64,000 nucleotides of DNA from Francisella frigiditurris (GCF_001880225.1 NZ_CP009654.1:1791435-1855434), one strand, 5' to 3'; numbered from the stretch's first letter, positions 26,470-38,541 are shown. The notes: generated by a model from the letters alone, not told the origin. Numbers and translations are program-made.

Positions 26470-28407
26470 TTAAGTTCTATCTTCTAAATCTTGAGATTGA
26501 GTATCTCCATCGTATTCAGGAGCAATTATTTTGCCATGCTCATCTTCTTTTGGCTTATAGCTATCACCATAATCACCTGGCTCACGAACTGCTCTTCTAG
26601 CCATTAAATCATCAACTTGCATTGCATCAATAGTTTCATACTTGATAAGAGCATCTGCCATAGCGTGTAGAATATCTACATTATCTTCTAGTAATTTTTT
26701 GGCCTTAGCATAACTAGAATCAATAAGCTTACGCACTTCTGCATCAATCTCTCTAATAGTACTATCTGAAAGTTTAGATGTGCGTCCACCAGAGCCACCA
26801 AAAGGTCCCTCATCTTCAACATCATACAACACTGTTCCCATAGCATCAGATAGACCCCAGCGAGCAACCATATTTCGAGCTATATCAGTAGCTACCTGAA
26901 TATCATTAGAAGCACCAGTTGTAACATGCTCATATCCAAATATTAATTCTTCAGCTAATCTACCACCAAAAATACTACATAGACGACCTTGTAGAACTAA
27001 TCTACTTTGACTCACCTTATCGCCATCTGGCATATACATAGTAACACCTAAAGCACGACCTCTAGGAATAATACTAACTTTATATACTGGATCATGTTCA
27101 GGCATTAGGCGACCAATGATTGCATGTCCTGCTTCATGATAGGCAGTAAGGCTTTTTTCTTTTTCTGTCATCGCCATAGATCTTCTTTCAGATCCCATAA
27201 GAATCTTATCTTTAGCTTTTTCAAAGTCCCCCATTGAAACTTTATCTTTAGACTCTCTTGCCGCAAAAAGTGCTGCTTCATTTACTAAGTTAGCAAGCTC
27301 TGCACCAGAAAATCCAGGTGTGCCTCGAGCAATCCAATCAGGATGAATATCATCGCCTAAAGCAATTTTCTTCATATGTACTTTAAGTATCGCTTCACGT
27401 CCTTTTACTGTTGGCAAACTAACAGTAACTTGTCTATCAAATCTACCTGGTCTTAATAAAGCTTTATCAAGAACATCAGGCCTATTCGTTGCAGCAATAA
27501 CTATTACACCTTCATTATCGGCAAAACCGTCCATCTCAACTAGAAGTTGGTTAAGAGTTTGTTCCCTCTCATCATTACCACCGCCCATTCCAGCACCACG
27601 ATGACGACCAACAGCATCTATCTCATCAATAAATACTAAACATGGAGCTTTTTTCTTAGCTTGCTCAAACATGTCACGCACACGAGAAGCACCAACACCG
27701 ACAAACATCTCCACAAAATCAGATCCTGATATTGAGAAAAATGGCACTTTAGCCTCACCAGCAATAGCTCTTGCCAATAGCGTCTTACCAGTACCTGGAG
27801 GACCAACCATTAATACGCCTTTTGGTATCTTCCCACCAATTTTTTCATATTTTTTAGGCTCACGTAAGAAATCTACAATTTCTCCAACTTCTTCTTTAGC
27901 TTCTTCAACGCCAGCAACGTCATCTAGAGTAACTTTTATCTGATCTTCACCAAGTAGCTTAGCTCTGCTTCTACCATAAGAAAAAGGACCACCTTTTCCG
28001 CCACCACCAGCTTTAACCATCATATAAATGAAGAAACCAAAAATAAGCAACATTGGCAACCAGTTCAATAAAAATGCTACTAATAAATTTGGTTTTTCTG
28101 GAGCTTTAGCAGTTATACTAGCTTTACTGCCTTCCATTTTATTAACTAAGTCAGAATCTAATAAAGGAGCATATGTTACAAAACTCTGGCCAGAATCAGT
28201 CTTACCAGAAATAGTCCTACCATCAACATTTACAGAAGAAATTTGACCATCATTCAACTGAGATACAAATGTTGAATAATCCATTTTTTTAGAGGAATCA
28301 CTGTTTTCATTAATACCATTAAATAGAAGCAGCATTCCACCAATAATTAGAACCCAAAAAATAATACTTTTCATTATATTATTCTTATTGTTATTCTTTT
28401 GATCCAT
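26470..28407 (-). CDS. ftsH: ATP-dependent zinc metalloprotease FtsH
   Basis: Membrane-anchored AAA+ protease that degrades misfolded membrane proteins and short-lived regulators. 645 residues. Two N-terminal helices (about 13-30 and 105-130) flank a periplasmic domain. The AAA domain has Walker A GPPGTGKT, Walker [13 protein letters not shown] and SRH with RPGRFDRQ. The pore loop is [10 protein letters not shown]. The protease zinc site is HEAGH, with a third ligand expected in the later acidic segment. The start at 28407 gives a polar Asn-rich leader before TM1; an ATG 11 codons later is an alternative. The 3' end meets the uidA relic tail to tail with 2 nt between. Confidence 0.97.
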   Translation of the reverse strand: MDQKNNNKNNIMKSIIFWVLIIGGMLLLFNGINENSDSSKKMDYSTFVSQLNDGQISSVNVDGRTISGKTDSGQSFVTYAPLLDSDLVNKMEGSKASITAKAPEKPNLLVAFLLNWLPMLLIFGFFIYMMVKAGGGGKGGPFSYGRSRAKLLGEDQIKVTLDDVAGVEEAKEEVGEIVDFLREPKKYEKIGGKIPKGVLMVGPPGTGKTLLARAIAGEAKVPFFSISGSDFVEMFVGVGASRVRDMFEQAKKKAPCLVFIDEIDAVGRHRGAGMGGGNDEREQTLNQLLVEMDGFADNEGVIVIAATNRPDVLDKALLRPGRFDRQVTVSLPTVKGREAILKVHMKKIALGDDIHPDWIARGTPGFSGAELANLVNEAALFAARESKDKVSMGDFEKAKDKILMGSERRSMAMTEKEKSLTAYHEAGHAIIGRLMPEHDPVYKVSIIPRGRALGVTMYMPDGDKVSQSRLVLQGRLCSIFGGRLAEELIFGYEHVTTGASNDIQVATDIARNMVARWGLSDAMGTVLYDVEDEGPFGGSGGRTSKLSDSTIREIDAEVRKLIDSSYAKAKKLLEDNVDILHAMADALIKYETIDAMQVDDLMARRAVREPGDYGDSYKPKEDEHGKIIAPEYDGDTQSQDLEDRT

Positions 28408-28487
28408 ATAATTTTTATTACCTTACAATTTTTCTAAAATAATACTCAAGAATAAATATCTATATACTATAGTAAAAATAAACCATA

Positions 28488-28518
28488 TTCTCTAGTTATT
28501 TGCCAGAAAACTAGAGAA
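28488..28518 (-). terminator. Intrinsic terminator of uvrA overlapping its stop codon
   Basis: A perfect 10-bp inverted repeat TTCTCTAGTT/AACTAGAGAA with an 11-nt loop. The upstream arm of the RNA hairpin contains the uvrA stop codon (TAG at 28513-28511), and a moderately U-rich run (TTTATTTTTA) follows. It separates the greA-uvrA transcript from ftsH, which continues in the same direction. Confidence 0.65.
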
Positions 28519-31330
28519 CACTTTTTAAAAATTTGCCAGTATAAGACTTTTTAAACTTAACTATTTCCTCAGGAGTTCCTTCGAAAATTATTTCCCCACC
28601 CTTTGCACCACCTTCTGGACCTAAGTCAATAATCCAATCAGCCATTTTTATAACATCTAGATTATGCTCAATAATAACAACTGTATTTCCTTTATCTCTT
28701 AAATCCATTATTACTTTCAAAAGCTGATGAATATCATAAAAATGTAAACCCGTCGTTGGCTCATCTAATATGTATAAAGTTTTGCCCGTAGAGCGCTTAG
28801 AAAGCTCTTTTGCAAGCTTAACTCGTTGAGCTTCACCGCCCGAAAGTGTAGTAGCACTCTGACCAAGTCTAATATAAGACAACCCAACATTCATTAAAGC
28901 TTCTAATTTTGATTTAATGCTTGGCACAGCATCATAAAACTCTATAGCCTCTTCTACAGTCATTTCTAAAACTTCGTAGATGTTTTTACCTTTATACTGT
29001 ACAGACAAGGTTTCTCTGTTATATCTTTTACCCTCACAAACATCACACGCAACATAAACATCTGCAAGAAAATGCATTTCAACCTTAATTACTCCATCGC
29101 CTTGGCATGCTTCACAACGCCCACCTCGGACATTAAAGCTAAATCTACCCGCCGAATAACCTCTAGATCTCGATTCTGCTGTTGCAGCAAAGATTTCCCT
29201 AATAGGAGTAAAAACTCCTGTATAAGTAGCTGGATTTGACCTTGGAGTTCTACCTATTGGTGACTGATCTATATCTATAACTTTATCTAAGTGATTAAAT
29301 CCTTTATGTGATTTATATTCCATTGGAACCAATGTACTTCTATTTAAAAGCCTAGAAGCAAGTGGATACAAGGTTCTATTAATAAGAGTCGACTTACCTG
29401 AGCCAGAAACTCCCGTAACACACGTCAAAGCACCAAAAGGAATTTTTAAATGTTCATTTTTTAAGTTATTTCCTGCCGCACCTAGAATTTCTATATATCT
29501 ATTTTTAGAGGCTTTTAATCGATTTTTAGGAGTTTCAATTTTTTTCCTACCACTTAAATAATCTGCAGTTAATGATTTTTCATTATTAATAATCAAGTCA
29601 TAATCACCAACAGCTATAACCTCACCTCCATGAACTCCAGCCTTTGGACCCATGTCAATAATATAATCAGCTTGGCGAATTGCATCCTCATCATGCTCTA
29701 CGACTATAACTGTATTACCAAGATTCTTTAAGTTATGCAGTGCATCTAGGAGTCTCTGATTATCTCGCTGATGTAAACCAATTGAAGGTTCATCTAATAT
29801 ATACATAACTCCAACAAGTCCAGCGCCTATTTGGCTAGCTAGTCTTATTCTTTGAGATTCACCACCTGATAAAGTATCTGCTTGTCTTGATAAACTTAAA
29901 TATTCTAAACCTACATTCTCTAAAAATTTTACCCTTAATTTTATTTCTCTAAGCAAATTTTCAGCTATAAATTTCCTTTGACCATCAAAGGTAAGTTCAT
30001 CTAGCCATATAAGCAAATCTTCTATTGACAATGCGCAAACATTGGCAATATTTTTATCATCTATGAAAATATTTCGTGCGTATTCTCCAACTCTTGCCCC
30101 ATTACAAGTCTTACACGTAAGGTTACTCATCAGTTCATAAAGATCTTTTTTCACCATTTCAGAATCTGATTCATAGTATCTTCTTTCGAAATGAGGAATT
30201 ATACCTTCAAAAGTTTTTTCGCGTGTTTGCTTACCGCCACGAATAGAGTCAATAGTCATTTTTATTAACTCATCTCCAGATCCATACAAAATAATTTGCT
30301 GGATTTCTTGAGGTATCTTATTAAAAGGAGTATCTAAGGAAAATTTATAATGTTTAGATAAAGATTCCAATTGACTGTAGTAATATTGATTTGCTTTATT
30401 CCACTTAGCTAAAGCTCCTGCCTTTAACGAAAGAGATCCATCTATAATAATTTTGTTCTCATCAAAAAACTCTTTTACGCCTAAACCATCACAACTAGGA
30501 CAAGCTCCTAAAGGACTATTGAAGGAAAAAATTCTTGGTGACAACTCTTTTAGAGCAAAATTACATAGTGGACAAGCGTGTTTTGAGGAGAATAAAATAT
30601 CTTCCATTTCTTCAGATGTATTAGCCAATCTTATAATACCATTACCTAAGTCTAAGGCTATTTCTAAAGATTCGGCTATTCTTTGAGAATTTTCTTTTTT
30701 TGGTTTAAATCTATCAACAACTACTTCTATATTATGCTTTTTATATCTGTCTAACTCAGGATAGTCTTCATCTAAATTAAAGAACTCTCCATTTATTCTA
30801 ACTCTAATATATCCTAAAGATAAAATTTTATCTAAAAGCGTATGATGCGTTCCCTTTTTCTCAGACACTATAGGAGCTAAAATCATAAGTCGAGCTTCTT
30901 CATCAAACTCTAAAATACGATCTACCATTTGGCTAACAGTCTGGGCTTTTAATTCAATATTGTGTGTTGGACATTTCGGCTGTCCTACCCTAGCAAAAAA
31001 AACTCTTAAATAATCATAAATTTCTGTAACTGTACCAACTGTAGAGCGAGGATTATGAGAAGTTGTTTTTTGATCAATTGATATAGCAGGCGAAAGTCCT
31101 TCAATATGCTCAACATCAGGCTTATCCATTAAGGATAAAAATTGTCTTGCATATGAAGACAAAGACTCAACATACCTTCTTTGACCTTCAGCATATAAAG
31201 TATCAAATGCTAACGAAGATTTTCCAGAGCCACTTAAACCTGTAATGACTGTTAACTTGTCTCTAGGAATTTCTACGTTGATATTTTTTAGATTATGGGT
31301 TTTTGCCCCTCTTATTATAATTTTATCCAT
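28511..31330 (-). CDS. uvrA: Excinuclease ABC subunit A
   Basis: The damage-sensing ATPase of nucleotide excision repair, loading UvrB at lesions. 939 residues, usual length. Two ABC modules are visible: the first with Walker [15 protein letters not shown], the second with [14 protein letters not shown]; signatures [14 protein letters not shown] and [14 protein letters not shown]; and two Walker B regions [11 protein letters not shown] and [11 protein letters not shown]. Three CxxC zinc modules are present (CPLCNF..CPSC, CKTC, CEAC..CDVC). It lies 11 nt after greA, last gene of a run that begins at the thiamine pyrophosphokinase gene. Confidence 0.98.
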   Translation of the reverse strand: MDKIIIRGAKTHNLKNINVEIPRDKLTVITGLSGSGKSSLAFDTLYAEGQRRYVESLSSYARQFLSLMDKPDVEHIEGLSPAISIDQKTTSHNPRSTVGTVTEIYDYLRVFFARVGQPKCPTHNIELKAQTVSQMVDRILEFDEEARLMILAPIVSEKKGTHHTLLDKILSLGYIRVRINGEFFNLDEDYPELDRYKKHNIEVVVDRFKPKKENSQRIAESLEIALDLGNGIIRLANTSEEMEDILFSSKHACPLCNFALKELSPRIFSFNSPLGACPSCDGLGVKEFFDENKIIIDGSLSLKAGALAKWNKANQYYYSQLESLSKHYKFSLDTPFNKIPQEIQQIILYGSGDELIKMTIDSIRGGKQTREKTFEGIIPHFERRYYESDSEMVKKDLYELMSNLTCKTCNGARVGEYARNIFIDDKNIANVCALSIEDLLIWLDELTFDGQRKFIAENLLREIKLRVKFLENVGLEYLSLSRQADTLSGGESQRIRLASQIGAGLVGVMYILDEPSIGLHQRDNQRLLDALHNLKNLGNTVIVVEHDEDAIRQADYIIDMGPKAGVHGGEVIAVGDYDLIINNEKSLTADYLSGRKKIETPKNRLKASKNRYIEILGAAGNNLKNEHLKIPFGALTCVTGVSGSGKSTLINRTLYPLASRLLNRSTLVPMEYKSHKGFNHLDKVIDIDQSPIGRTPRSNPATYTGVFTPIREIFAATAESRSRGYSAGRFSFNVRGGRCEACQGDGVIKVEMHFLADVYVACDVCEGKRYNRETLSVQYKGKNIYEVLEMTVEEAIEFYDAVPSIKSKLEALMNVGLSYIRLGQSATTLSGGEAQRVKLAKELSKRSTGKTLYILDEPTTGLHFYDIHQLLKVIMDLRDKGNTVVIIEHNLDVIKMADWIIDLGPEGGAKGGEIIFEGTPEEIVKFKKSYTGKFLKSVL

Positions 31331-31341
31331 ATATTTGAGGG

Positions 31342-31821
31342 TTAGATATACTTAACCTCTAAGATTTCATAATTTGCTTTGCCTTTAGGAGTGTTTAAAC
31401 TAAACTCATCTCCTTCTTCTTTTTTGATAAGAGCTCTAGCTAAAGGTGCTGAAACAGATATTTTGTGATCGTCTATATCAGCTTCATCTTCACCAACTAT
31501 TCTATAAACAACCTCTTCATCAGTATCAGTATTCAAAAGAGTTACAGTAGCGCCAAATATAACCATTCCATTATTTGGAATAGTTGTGACATCAATTACT
31601 TGAGCATTCGAAAGTTTTGACTCTATGTCTTTAATTCTTCCTTCGATAAATCCTTGCTTTTCTCTAGCTGCATGATACTCAGCATTTTCTTTTAAATCAC
31701 CATGTTCGCGGGCTTCTGCAATAGCTTCAATAATTTGAGGTCTTTGAACCTTTTTTAAATTATCTAACTCTTCTCTTAAAGCTAATTCACCCGCAGGTGT
31801 CATAGGCACTCTTTCACTCAT
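31342..31821 (-). CDS. greA: Transcript cleavage factor GreA
   Basis: Binds the secondary channel of RNA polymerase and stimulates cleavage of backtracked transcripts. 159 residues. The N-terminal coiled coil carries the two acidic tip residues in [14 protein letters not shown], and the C-terminal FKBP-like domain ends [10 protein letters not shown]. Length and motif positions are standard. A GGGAG Shine-Dalgarno precedes the ATG. It lies between the pseudopilin gene (27 nt gap) and uvrA (11 nt gap). Confidence 0.97.
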   Translation of the reverse strand: MSERVPMTPAGELALREELDNLKKVQRPQIIEAIAEAREHGDLKENAEYHAAREKQGFIEGRIKDIESKLSNAQVIDVTTIPNNGMVIFGATVTLLNTDTDEEVVYRIVGEDEADIDDHKISVSAPLARALIKKEEGDEFSLNTPKGKANYEILEVKYI

Positions 31822-31848
31822 TATGGTCTCCCTTATTACGAACCAATA

Positions 31849-32412
31849 TTAGTTACAATTAAAATTATTATTTTCCGTAGTATAAACTACTCTGCCAACC
31901 ATATTAACTTGCAAAGCCGCAAGATAGTCTCCGTTAAGACAGTAAATTATACTAGCATTTGTAGTATTTAAAAAGCCAACTGGAGATATTAAAATAAAAT
32001 CCGTATTAAAAGTTGTCGAAATATTTCCCCTGCCAGTAGGAAGTGTAGATATTATTTCATCATTATTTCTATCAAAAACGCCATTAGCACTCTGATTAGT
32101 AAATGCCACTATTTCAGCATTTCCCCAATTAGATGATCCCGAACATCTTAAACTATCTTCATTTAGCTCATCTGTTGTTCCTATATAACTATCTGGAGTT
32201 ACTGGACAAATAACAACGCTTGTTCTTTGAGATCTCGCTACAACCTGCGCATATCCTATAATATTCTGCAAACTTGTTAATCTAGTTTCAGCAAAGTTTC
32301 TTTGATAAAAAGAAAAAGAGCTTATAGCACCCATCATCAAAATAGTCATAATAGTTATTACAACCATTACTTCAACAAGTGAAAAACCCTTATTCCTTTT
32401 TACACAAAACAT
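31849..32412 (-). CDS. GspH/FimT-family type IV pseudopilin
   Basis: A 187-residue minor pilin or pseudopilin. The short leader MFCVKRNKG is followed by FSLVEVMVVITIMTILMMG, the prepilin peptidase site (G before F) with Glu at +5 and the hydrophobic N-terminal helix. The globular part contains QRTSVVICP and a pair of cysteines near the C-terminus (IIYCLNGDY and FNCN), matching FimT/GspH proteins. It should be processed by PilD and assembled in a type IV pilus or related system. No other pilus gene is in the window; it is wedged between pgi (7 nt) and greA (27 nt), so it is expressed with housekeeping genes. Confidence 0.85.
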   Translation of the reverse strand: MFCVKRNKGFSLVEVMVVITIMTILMMGAISSFSFYQRNFAETRLTSLQNIIGYAQVVARSQRTSVVICPVTPDSYIGTTDELNEDSLRCSGSSNWGNAEIVAFTNQSANGVFDRNNDEIISTLPTGRGNISTTFNTDFILISPVGFLNTTNASIIYCLNGDYLAALQVNMVGRVVYTTENNNFNCN

Positions 32413-32419
32413 TCTATAT

Positions 32420-34048
32420 TTAAATCCTATTTAACAAAGCCTTTGTAGAAGCATCTAAAGAAGAATACTCTTTTGAATCTCTATTCTCTATAGCTTTTAT
32501 AATATTTTTGCCTAACTTCTTGCCAAGCTCAACACCCCATTGATCATAACTATTAATGTTCCATAAAACTCCTTGTACAAAAATTTTATGCTCATATAGC
32601 GCTATTAACATTCCTAGATTATAAGGGGTTAGTTCCTTAAGTAAGAATATATTACTTGGCTTATTTCCTTTAATAACTTTGTGAGGTGCCAGAAAATCTA
32701 CTTGACCATTAGATAAACCTACTTGTTCAAGTTCTTCTACTATTTTATCATAAGATAATCCATCCATGAGAGCTTGAGATTGTGCAAAACAATTCGCCAA
32801 TAAAGCTTGTTGATGATTTCCATAATTATGATAGCTCTTAGCTACAGCTACAAAATCAACTGGTATAAAAACCTCACCTTGATGCAACAATTGATGAAAA
32901 GCATGTTGACCATTCGTACCAACACCACCCCATAAAACTGCTCCAGTTTGATAATTATTTATATGCTGACCTTCTAAATTAACCGATTTACCATTACTTT
33001 CCATATCTGCTTGCTGTAAATAGTCAACTAAATAACAAAGTCTATTATCATATGGTAATAGTGCTTGAGTCTGGGCATTGTGATAATTTGTATAAAGTGT
33101 GCCTAAAAGAGCTGCTACTATTGGTATATTTTTTTCTATTTGAGTCTCTTTAAAGTGTTTATCCATAGAATATGCACCTTGTAAAAGTTTTTCAAAATTA
33201 TCATACCCAATTGCGAAAGCTATGCTCATTCCTATAGATGACCATAATGAATATCTACCCCCAACCCAATCCCACATTTTATAGCAATGTTTTAGGTCTA
33301 TTCCAAACTCTTTTACTTTATCTAGCTTACTAGAAATTGCTACAAAATGATTTGATACTGAACTCTCATCACCATAAAAGTCAACCAACCAGTTTCTTGC
33401 TGATATAGAATTAAGTAAAGTTTCTTCTGTTGAAAAAGATTTAGAGGCCACAATAAATAAAGTTGTCTCAGGATTAACTACGCTTAATGCTTTTAACAAA
33501 GAATCTGCATCTACGTTAGATACAAAATGAACCTTCAGCCCAGTACAATGATAAGGTCTCAAAGCCTCAACAATCATTCTTGGTCCAAGGTCAGAACCTC
33601 CAATACCAATATTTACAACATCTGTGATTTTTTTACCAGAGAAGCCTTTCCATTCTCCTGAAGAAACACTTTCTACTAAACTTCTAACTCTTTGTTTTTC
33701 TTCAGATACTTCTTTACGAATGTCTTGCCCATCTATAACTAATGGCTCATTAGAAAAATCTCTTAATGCAGTATGTAAAACAGCTCTATCTTCTGTAATA
33801 TTTATCTTCTCTCCATTAAACATACTTTTAATTTTTGCATCAATATTTACTTGCTTAGCTAACTGATACAATCCTTGCATAATCTCATCATTCACAAGGT
33901 TTTTTGAAAAATCAAAATAAATCCCCTCATGCTCTAATGAATATTTTTCTACCCTACTAGAATCATCTTTAAACTCTTCAGATATTTTTAAATCTTTATA
34001 CTTTTCTTTTACTAAATGTTCTAATTTTTGACACGCCAGCTCTTTCAT
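32420..34048 (-). CDS. pgi: Glucose-6-phosphate isomerase
   Basis: Interconverts glucose-6-phosphate and fructose-6-phosphate. The open frame extends to 34120, but the ATG at 34048 follows the stop of the thiamine pyrophosphokinase gene by 13 nt, has a GAGAG-like ribosome site, and gives 542 residues, close to other Pgi proteins; an intermediate ATG at 34090 would overlap the upstream gene. Motifs are [29 protein letters not shown], the active-site Glu in DMESNGKSV, the His in [11 protein letters not shown] and the Lys in [13 protein letters not shown]. Soluble, standard enzyme. Confidence 0.96.
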   Translation of the reverse strand: MKELACQKLEHLVKEKYKDLKISEEFKDDSSRVEKYSLEHEGIYFDFSKNLVNDEIMQGLYQLAKQVNIDAKIKSMFNGEKINITEDRAVLHTALRDFSNEPLVIDGQDIRKEVSEEKQRVRSLVESVSSGEWKGFSGKKITDVVNIGIGGSDLGPRMIVEALRPYHCTGLKVHFVSNVDADSLLKALSVVNPETTLFIVASKSFSTEETLLNSISARNWLVDFYGDESSVSNHFVAISSKLDKVKEFGIDLKHCYKMWDWVGGRYSLWSSIGMSIAFAIGYDNFEKLLQGAYSMDKHFKETQIEKNIPIVAALLGTLYTNYHNAQTQALLPYDNRLCYLVDYLQQADMESNGKSVNLEGQHINNYQTGAVLWGGVGTNGQHAFHQLLHQGEVFIPVDFVAVAKSYHNYGNHQQALLANCFAQSQALMDGLSYDKIVEELEQVGLSNGQVDFLAPHKVIKGNKPSNIFLLKELTPYNLGMLIALYEHKIFVQGVLWNINSYDQWGVELGKKLGKNIIKAIENRDSKEYSSLDASTKALLNRI

Positions 34049-34061
34049 ATCTGAATCTCTC

Positions 34062-34703
34062 TTACTTTCTTGCTTGTCTGTAAAAACCATGTGATATAAA
34101 TAATAGAATATCACCTTCACTATAGTTAATTTCTACAAAATTCTCTATCGCATGATTCCTAACACCAGTACTCTCACCTAGAGTCAAGTTTTCCCCCGAT
34201 AAGCCATATTTTAATCCTTTGTAATATATTTTATTAGCAAAAGGAAACGGAACTATAGAAAACATTTTATTATTAACATTACTTATTTTAAATTCATTTG
34301 GAATAAAATAATACTCCGAGAATTCATCTACAAACCTCAAATTTAGTTTTTCTTTATATTTTTTAGCTATCGACATATTTGAAAGAAAATGGTCCATCTC
34401 TCCACCACTTCCTCCAAAAGCCATAACATCTAAAACTTCTCTCTTTATCAAAAAATCTAAAGCTTTTTCAAAATCTGTTTTATATTGATCTTCATCTCTT
34501 AAAAAAATAGGGGATTCAATATAAGTAGCTGAATCAAAATCACCTATAACTTTATCTATTTTAGAATATAAGAAATTACAATTACGTATTTTTTCATATG
34601 CGCCATCAGTACATACAATATTGAAGTCACTAAACTTCTTTAAATAATCACGACAAAAATCTAGATTTATATTACCATTCAAAAATAAGAGCGTTTTATA
34701 CAA
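34062..34703 (-). CDS. Thiamine pyrophosphokinase
   Basis: Transfers pyrophosphate from ATP to thiamine to form the cofactor TPP. 213 residues. Family motifs are CTDGAYE, IGDFDSA, the [13 protein letters not shown] segment and [13 protein letters not shown], in that order. The C-terminal substrate-binding beta domain contains [13 protein letters not shown] and [11 protein letters not shown]. First gene of the leftward run with pgi; the 13-nt gap to pgi suggests co-transcription. No thiamine synthesis genes are nearby, so it may serve salvage. Confidence 0.9.
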   Translation of the reverse strand: MYKTLLFLNGNINLDFCRDYLKKFSDFNIVCTDGAYEKIRNCNFLYSKIDKVIGDFDSATYIESPIFLRDEDQYKTDFEKALDFLIKREVLDVMAFGGSGGEMDHFLSNMSIAKKYKEKLNLRFVDEFSEYYFIPNEFKISNVNNKMFSIVPFPFANKIYYKGLKYGLSGENLTLGESTGVRNHAIENFVEINYSEGDILLFISHGFYRQARK

Positions 34704-34773
34704 TGCTAAACAACCAATTCACAAAATAACAGATGCAATCATAACCTATTTATAAAAAATAGAAAAATAATAA

Positions 34774-36918
34774 TTATTCAATATCAGGATCTATTACCTT
34801 AATATATAGAGTCCCATCTCTAGCTCTTTCAGGGCCATGAATATCAGTACCAAATCCTGGCAATCTAGACCCAATCTTTTCTAGCATTAATAAGAATTCT
34901 AGTATTATTTTAGAATCTTCTGTTATTTTTTCACCCGGCAAAACTAATGGAATACCTGGTGGATATGGTAGGATCATGACAGCTGAAGTATTTCCATACA
35001 ACTCTGTTAATGGAACCTTCTTTACCTTGCCTTTTAAAAGCTTTTGAAAGGCTCTATGCGGATTCATCTCTTGTTCTGGCAATACATCAAAAGCATGATA
35101 CATAAGGTTTGGTAACTTTGACTCATACATAAAACTATGCAATGTATCACTAATATCTTTTATTCTCATTTTTTCATAAAACCTAGGATCTATTGCATAT
35201 AAAGACGGCAGCATTTTCTCTACTAAAGCATTTTCATCATACATTTGTTTAAATTTATTTAATACAGATAAAAGCCTCATAGACTTAGCTTTTGTAGTAC
35301 CTATACTAAATATAAATAGCAAAGAATATGGTCCTGACTTTTCAACCACGATATCATGTTCCTCTAAAAACTTAGCTACCACATCCGCAGGAATACCATT
35401 TTTCTGAATATTATTATCTTCAATACCTGGCGTTAGAATAGTTACTTTCACTGGATCCAAAAATAAAAAGTCACCATCGACTTCTTCAAACCCATGCCAA
35501 TCATCTGCATTTCTTAAAGCCCATGTTTCTTTATTTGCAATATTTTCAGGCTGCCATACATCGAAAAACCATGTTTCCGACTCTCTCTTAAGCTTCAACA
35601 GCTCTCTTCTAAAATCTATAGCTAAATTTATAGTTTTATCTATAAGATTAAAACCTTGCTCCCCTTCCATCATTGCTGCTGCTGTTTCAGTACTCGCAAC
35701 TAATGGATAAAATGGAGAAGTCGATGTATGCATCATAAAAGATTCATTTAGTACTTCTTCATTATAGTCACCTTTAATATGTATCATTGATGCTTGACTA
35801 AAAGCTGAAAGAAGCTTATGTGTAGATTGCGTTTCAAAAACAGTATGTCCCTCTTTAGGCTTTATTGTCATCCCTGACTTATGCTTATAAACTGGATGAA
35901 AAATAGCATAAGGAATCCATGCACTATCAAAATGTAACTTTTTAACATCTAAATCTCTATGAATAGTATCTGTATTATATAAAAGACCATCATAAGTTGA
36001 GTTAGTTACAACGGCATAACTAGGCCATTCTGTAGCAATATTACTATCAGCTATTTTTTTCTCTATAACATCTCTTCTGAATTCACTTTTAGGAATACCA
36101 CCTATGATTCCATAAGCATTCCTAGTAGGTCTAAAATAAACAGGGTTTACATCCACCATCATCATTAAATGAGTAAGTGACTTATGACAGTTCCTATCAA
36201 GTAAAACTGTATCGCCATCAGCTACACTATACATTCCAACTATTTTATTTGCTGTAGATGTCCCATTAGTAACAATTAAAGATCTATCTGATTTAAAAAT
36301 TTTAGAAACATATTCCTCAGCATCCTCATGAACACCACTATGATCTAACAAGCTACCTAGTTCCTGCATTGATATAGAAACATCAGTCTTAAATATATTT
36401 TCACCAAAAAAATCATAAAATAAAGTCCCAACTGGAGAACGCTGAAAGCCATACCCCCCCTGATGTCCAGGCGTACAAAAAACAGAATTAAATTCTTTTG
36501 AATATTGCATAAGCCTATGAGTAAATGGCGGCAATATATCATTAAAATAAGTAGCTATAGTTTTATGTATAAATTCAGAATCTTCACTAGCTAAAGCATC
36601 ATACTGTATAAAGTTAATATTCAAATTAAAATCTTTTAAATTCAGCTTAATGCTTTGACCATAATCTGATACCGCAAATATAGGAAGTTTTGAGTTTATA
36701 TGCGCTATATTATGAAAAGCCTCTAAATTGAATGTAGATCTATCTAAGACTATGCAACAGACCCTAGAGTTTTCTTCCAAAATTTCTACAACTTCCTGCA
36801 TATTATCTATAACAAGCGTCAAATATTTTTTTGCTTCTAAATCTGATTGAATTTTACTTAAAAATTCTTCTTTATATGGTTTTAAATTATCAGGATAAAT
36901 AAAAACAACACTTTTCAT
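34774..36918 (-). CDS. Orn/Lys/Arg decarboxylase, probably lysine decarboxylase (LdcI/CadA type)
   Basis: A fold-type I PLP enzyme of about 714 residues, the size of inducible acid-stress decarboxylases. The start at 36918 has GGGAG 8 nt upstream; the frame opens at 36933. The N-terminal wing domain (about 1-130) precedes the PLP domain with SADGDTVLLDRNCHKS, HFDSAW and the PLP lysine in TQSTHKLLSAFSQA. The C-terminal domain contains YPPGIPL. Lysine is the likeliest substrate from overall resemblance, giving cadaverine and consuming protons; ornithine or arginine cannot be excluded. No antiporter is adjacent. A single gene, preceded by a relic region. Confidence 0.88.
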   Translation of the reverse strand: MKSVVFIYPDNLKPYKEEFLSKIQSDLEAKKYLTLVIDNMQEVVEILEENSRVCCIVLDRSTFNLEAFHNIAHINSKLPIFAVSDYGQSIKLNLKDFNLNINFIQYDALASEDSEFIHKTIATYFNDILPPFTHRLMQYSKEFNSVFCTPGHQGGYGFQRSPVGTLFYDFFGENIFKTDVSISMQELGSLLDHSGVHEDAEEYVSKIFKSDRSLIVTNGTSTANKIVGMYSVADGDTVLLDRNCHKSLTHLMMMVDVNPVYFRPTRNAYGIIGGIPKSEFRRDVIEKKIADSNIATEWPSYAVVTNSTYDGLLYNTDTIHRDLDVKKLHFDSAWIPYAIFHPVYKHKSGMTIKPKEGHTVFETQSTHKLLSAFSQASMIHIKGDYNEEVLNESFMMHTSTSPFYPLVASTETAAAMMEGEQGFNLIDKTINLAIDFRRELLKLKRESETWFFDVWQPENIANKETWALRNADDWHGFEEVDGDFLFLDPVKVTILTPGIEDNNIQKNGIPADVVAKFLEEHDIVVEKSGPYSLLFIFSIGTTKAKSMRLLSVLNKFKQMYDENALVEKMLPSLYAIDPRFYEKMRIKDISDTLHSFMYESKLPNLMYHAFDVLPEQEMNPHRAFQKLLKGKVKKVPLTELYGNTSAVMILPYPPGIPLVLPGEKITEDSKIILEFLLMLEKIGSRLPGFGTDIHGPERARDGTLYIKVIDPDIE

Positions 36919-36994
36919 AAACCAAACTCCCATAAAGAGAAAATAAAGACCAAATTATAACATTAATATTTAATTTCAAATACATAGTTTGTAA

Positions 36995-37281
36995 ACAAAA
37001 AAGAATAAGTATGGAAACAATGATCTTGCAGTTGAGTTAACAAATCTAAAACCATATACCTACAGATTCATATAACTGCTTTAATCCAGGATATGATATG
37101 AATCCATATCTAAAAATGGGTAATAATGATTGGCATAATGACTATATGAATTTTACTAAAGATAATCATATCTTATGGAGTGAAGGAAATACAACTAAGC
37201 GTTGGTACTTTCCCTAATAATGATGGCGGCTGGTTAAAAACTAAAGTAAATAACTATCAACAAAACCCAACTACTATTTAA
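36995..37281 (+). pseudogene. Frameshifted C-terminal relic of an unrecognised protein
   Basis: The gene-poor gap 36934-37341 holds a decayed coding stretch. Three frames join into one plausible sequence: NKYGNNDLAVELTNLKPYTY up to about 37070, then CFNPGYDMNPYLKMGNND and NHILWSEGNTT in the next frame, then SVGTFPNNDGGWLKTKVNNY to a stop at 37281. One extra base near 37070 and another change near 37200 explain the shifts. The composition (Asn, Tyr, Trp, Gly) suits a secreted protein. No start or N-terminal part is visible and I do not recognise the family. Confidence 0.45.
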
Positions 37282-37341
37282 TCTTCTTTTCTATACCTTT
37301 TCTTTCATTTAAAATCATCAAAAAATATTTCTTATTTTCCT

Positions 37342-38541
37342 ATGTATAAAAAACTAGTTTTCTTAAATATATTAATAGTTTTAACTCTATTTATCTTTAG
37401 TAAAACTTATTCTACAAATTTGCTATTTTTAACTTATGATTATGGTGATACCAATGCCTTTAAAGCTATTCTTCCAAGCCTTAAAAAAAATAATTTCGAC
37501 TATGAAGTTATAGCTCTTGGCAAATCTAAGGATCTATTTCAGAATAATTTAGTAAATGAAGTAAATTGCTTAAGTAATTTTGATAATGATTTTTTAATAA
37601 AAGATAGAAATAACACTATTACTAAGTCAAATATAGAGTGTCTCAAAAACACGTTAATTAACAAACCAGATATTATAGTAAGTGGTATGTCTAGTGCAGC
37701 TTTGGCAGACATACTTAATTCATATTCTTCCCAAGCAAAAATAGCTTACTATGATAACTTTGATCCTTACCCAGAAAATAGTAAAACCTACTATACCAAT
37801 AGCTTTGTAACGCGGCTAAATAACTATTCGTTAGATAGTGTATTTATTACATCAGAAACAATAAAATCTTCTTTCATTAAAAATTTTAATAATAAAAAAT
37901 TTGTAAAAGATACTAAAGAAAATTTCCTAGCAGTAGGAAACCCAAGCATTATAAGCTGGGAAACTGACCTAATAAAATGCTCTACAAGAGAAGAAATTAA
38001 AGCCAAATTAAATATTCCAAAAAATAAAAAGATTGTAGTATTTGCAGGTGATATGACTCCTGATTATGCTATTGCGGTTGAGCATTTTGCTAAAGCTTTA
38101 AAAGAAATGCCCAACTATGAAGCAATAGTTAGTCCCCATCCCAAAACAAATGGTGAAATAGAAAGAAATATTAAAGAAAAATATCAAATAAATAATATGA
38201 TTATAGCCAGCCCTAGCGATATTGCTACAATTTGCTTAACTAATCTTAGTAAAGTTTTCATAGTCCATAAATCATCAATGGGCATACAAGCTCTTAGTAA
38301 TGATAAAAATGTAATATATATAGCGGACAGTAGTTATGAAAACATTGCTATACAGAAAGCTGTTGCAAAAAGAGCCTTTAGTACAAATAACATTATTAAT
38401 ACAATTCAAAATGAATATAATAAAAAAGCTAGCAATGAATACAGCAAACTTGGGATACCTAAATATCCCATAAAAAGCTTTATTGATAAGTTAAATAAAA
38501 TAAGAAATACTAAAGCTGATAATTTGGCGGTTCTTTTGTAA
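37342..38541 (+). CDS. Unrecognised exported or membrane-anchored protein with GT-B-like features
   Basis: 399 residues. Residues 6-24 are hydrophobic, a signal peptide or signal anchor. The mature part has alternating strands and helices reminiscent of a two-domain glycosyltransferase-B or UDP-epimerase fold: [18 protein letters not shown] at the start, [19 protein letters not shown] in the first half, and [25 protein letters not shown] and [17 protein letters not shown] in the second, the last recalling the nucleotide-binding end of such enzymes. An exported location would be odd for a nucleotide-sugar enzyme. The 3' end overlaps guaB tail to tail by 32 nt. Family not recognised; function unknown. 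Confidence 0.65.
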   Translation: MYKKLVFLNILIVLTLFIFSKTYSTNLLFLTYDYGDTNAFKAILPSLKKNNFDYEVIALGKSKDLFQNNLVNEVNCLSNFDNDFLIKDRNNTITKSNIECLKNTLINKPDIIVSGMSSAALADILNSYSSQAKIAYYDNFDPYPENSKTYYTNSFVTRLNNYSLDSVFITSETIKSSFIKNFNNKKFVKDTKENFLAVGNPSIISWETDLIKCSTREEIKAKLNIPKNKKIVVFAGDMTPDYAIAVEHFAKALKEMPNYEAIVSPHPKTNGEIERNIKEKYQINNMIIASPSDIATICLTNLSKVFIVHKSSMGIQALSNDKNVIYIADSSYENIAIQKAVAKRAFSTNNIINTIQNEYNKKASNEYSKLGIPKYPIKSFIDKLNKIRNTKADNLAVLL

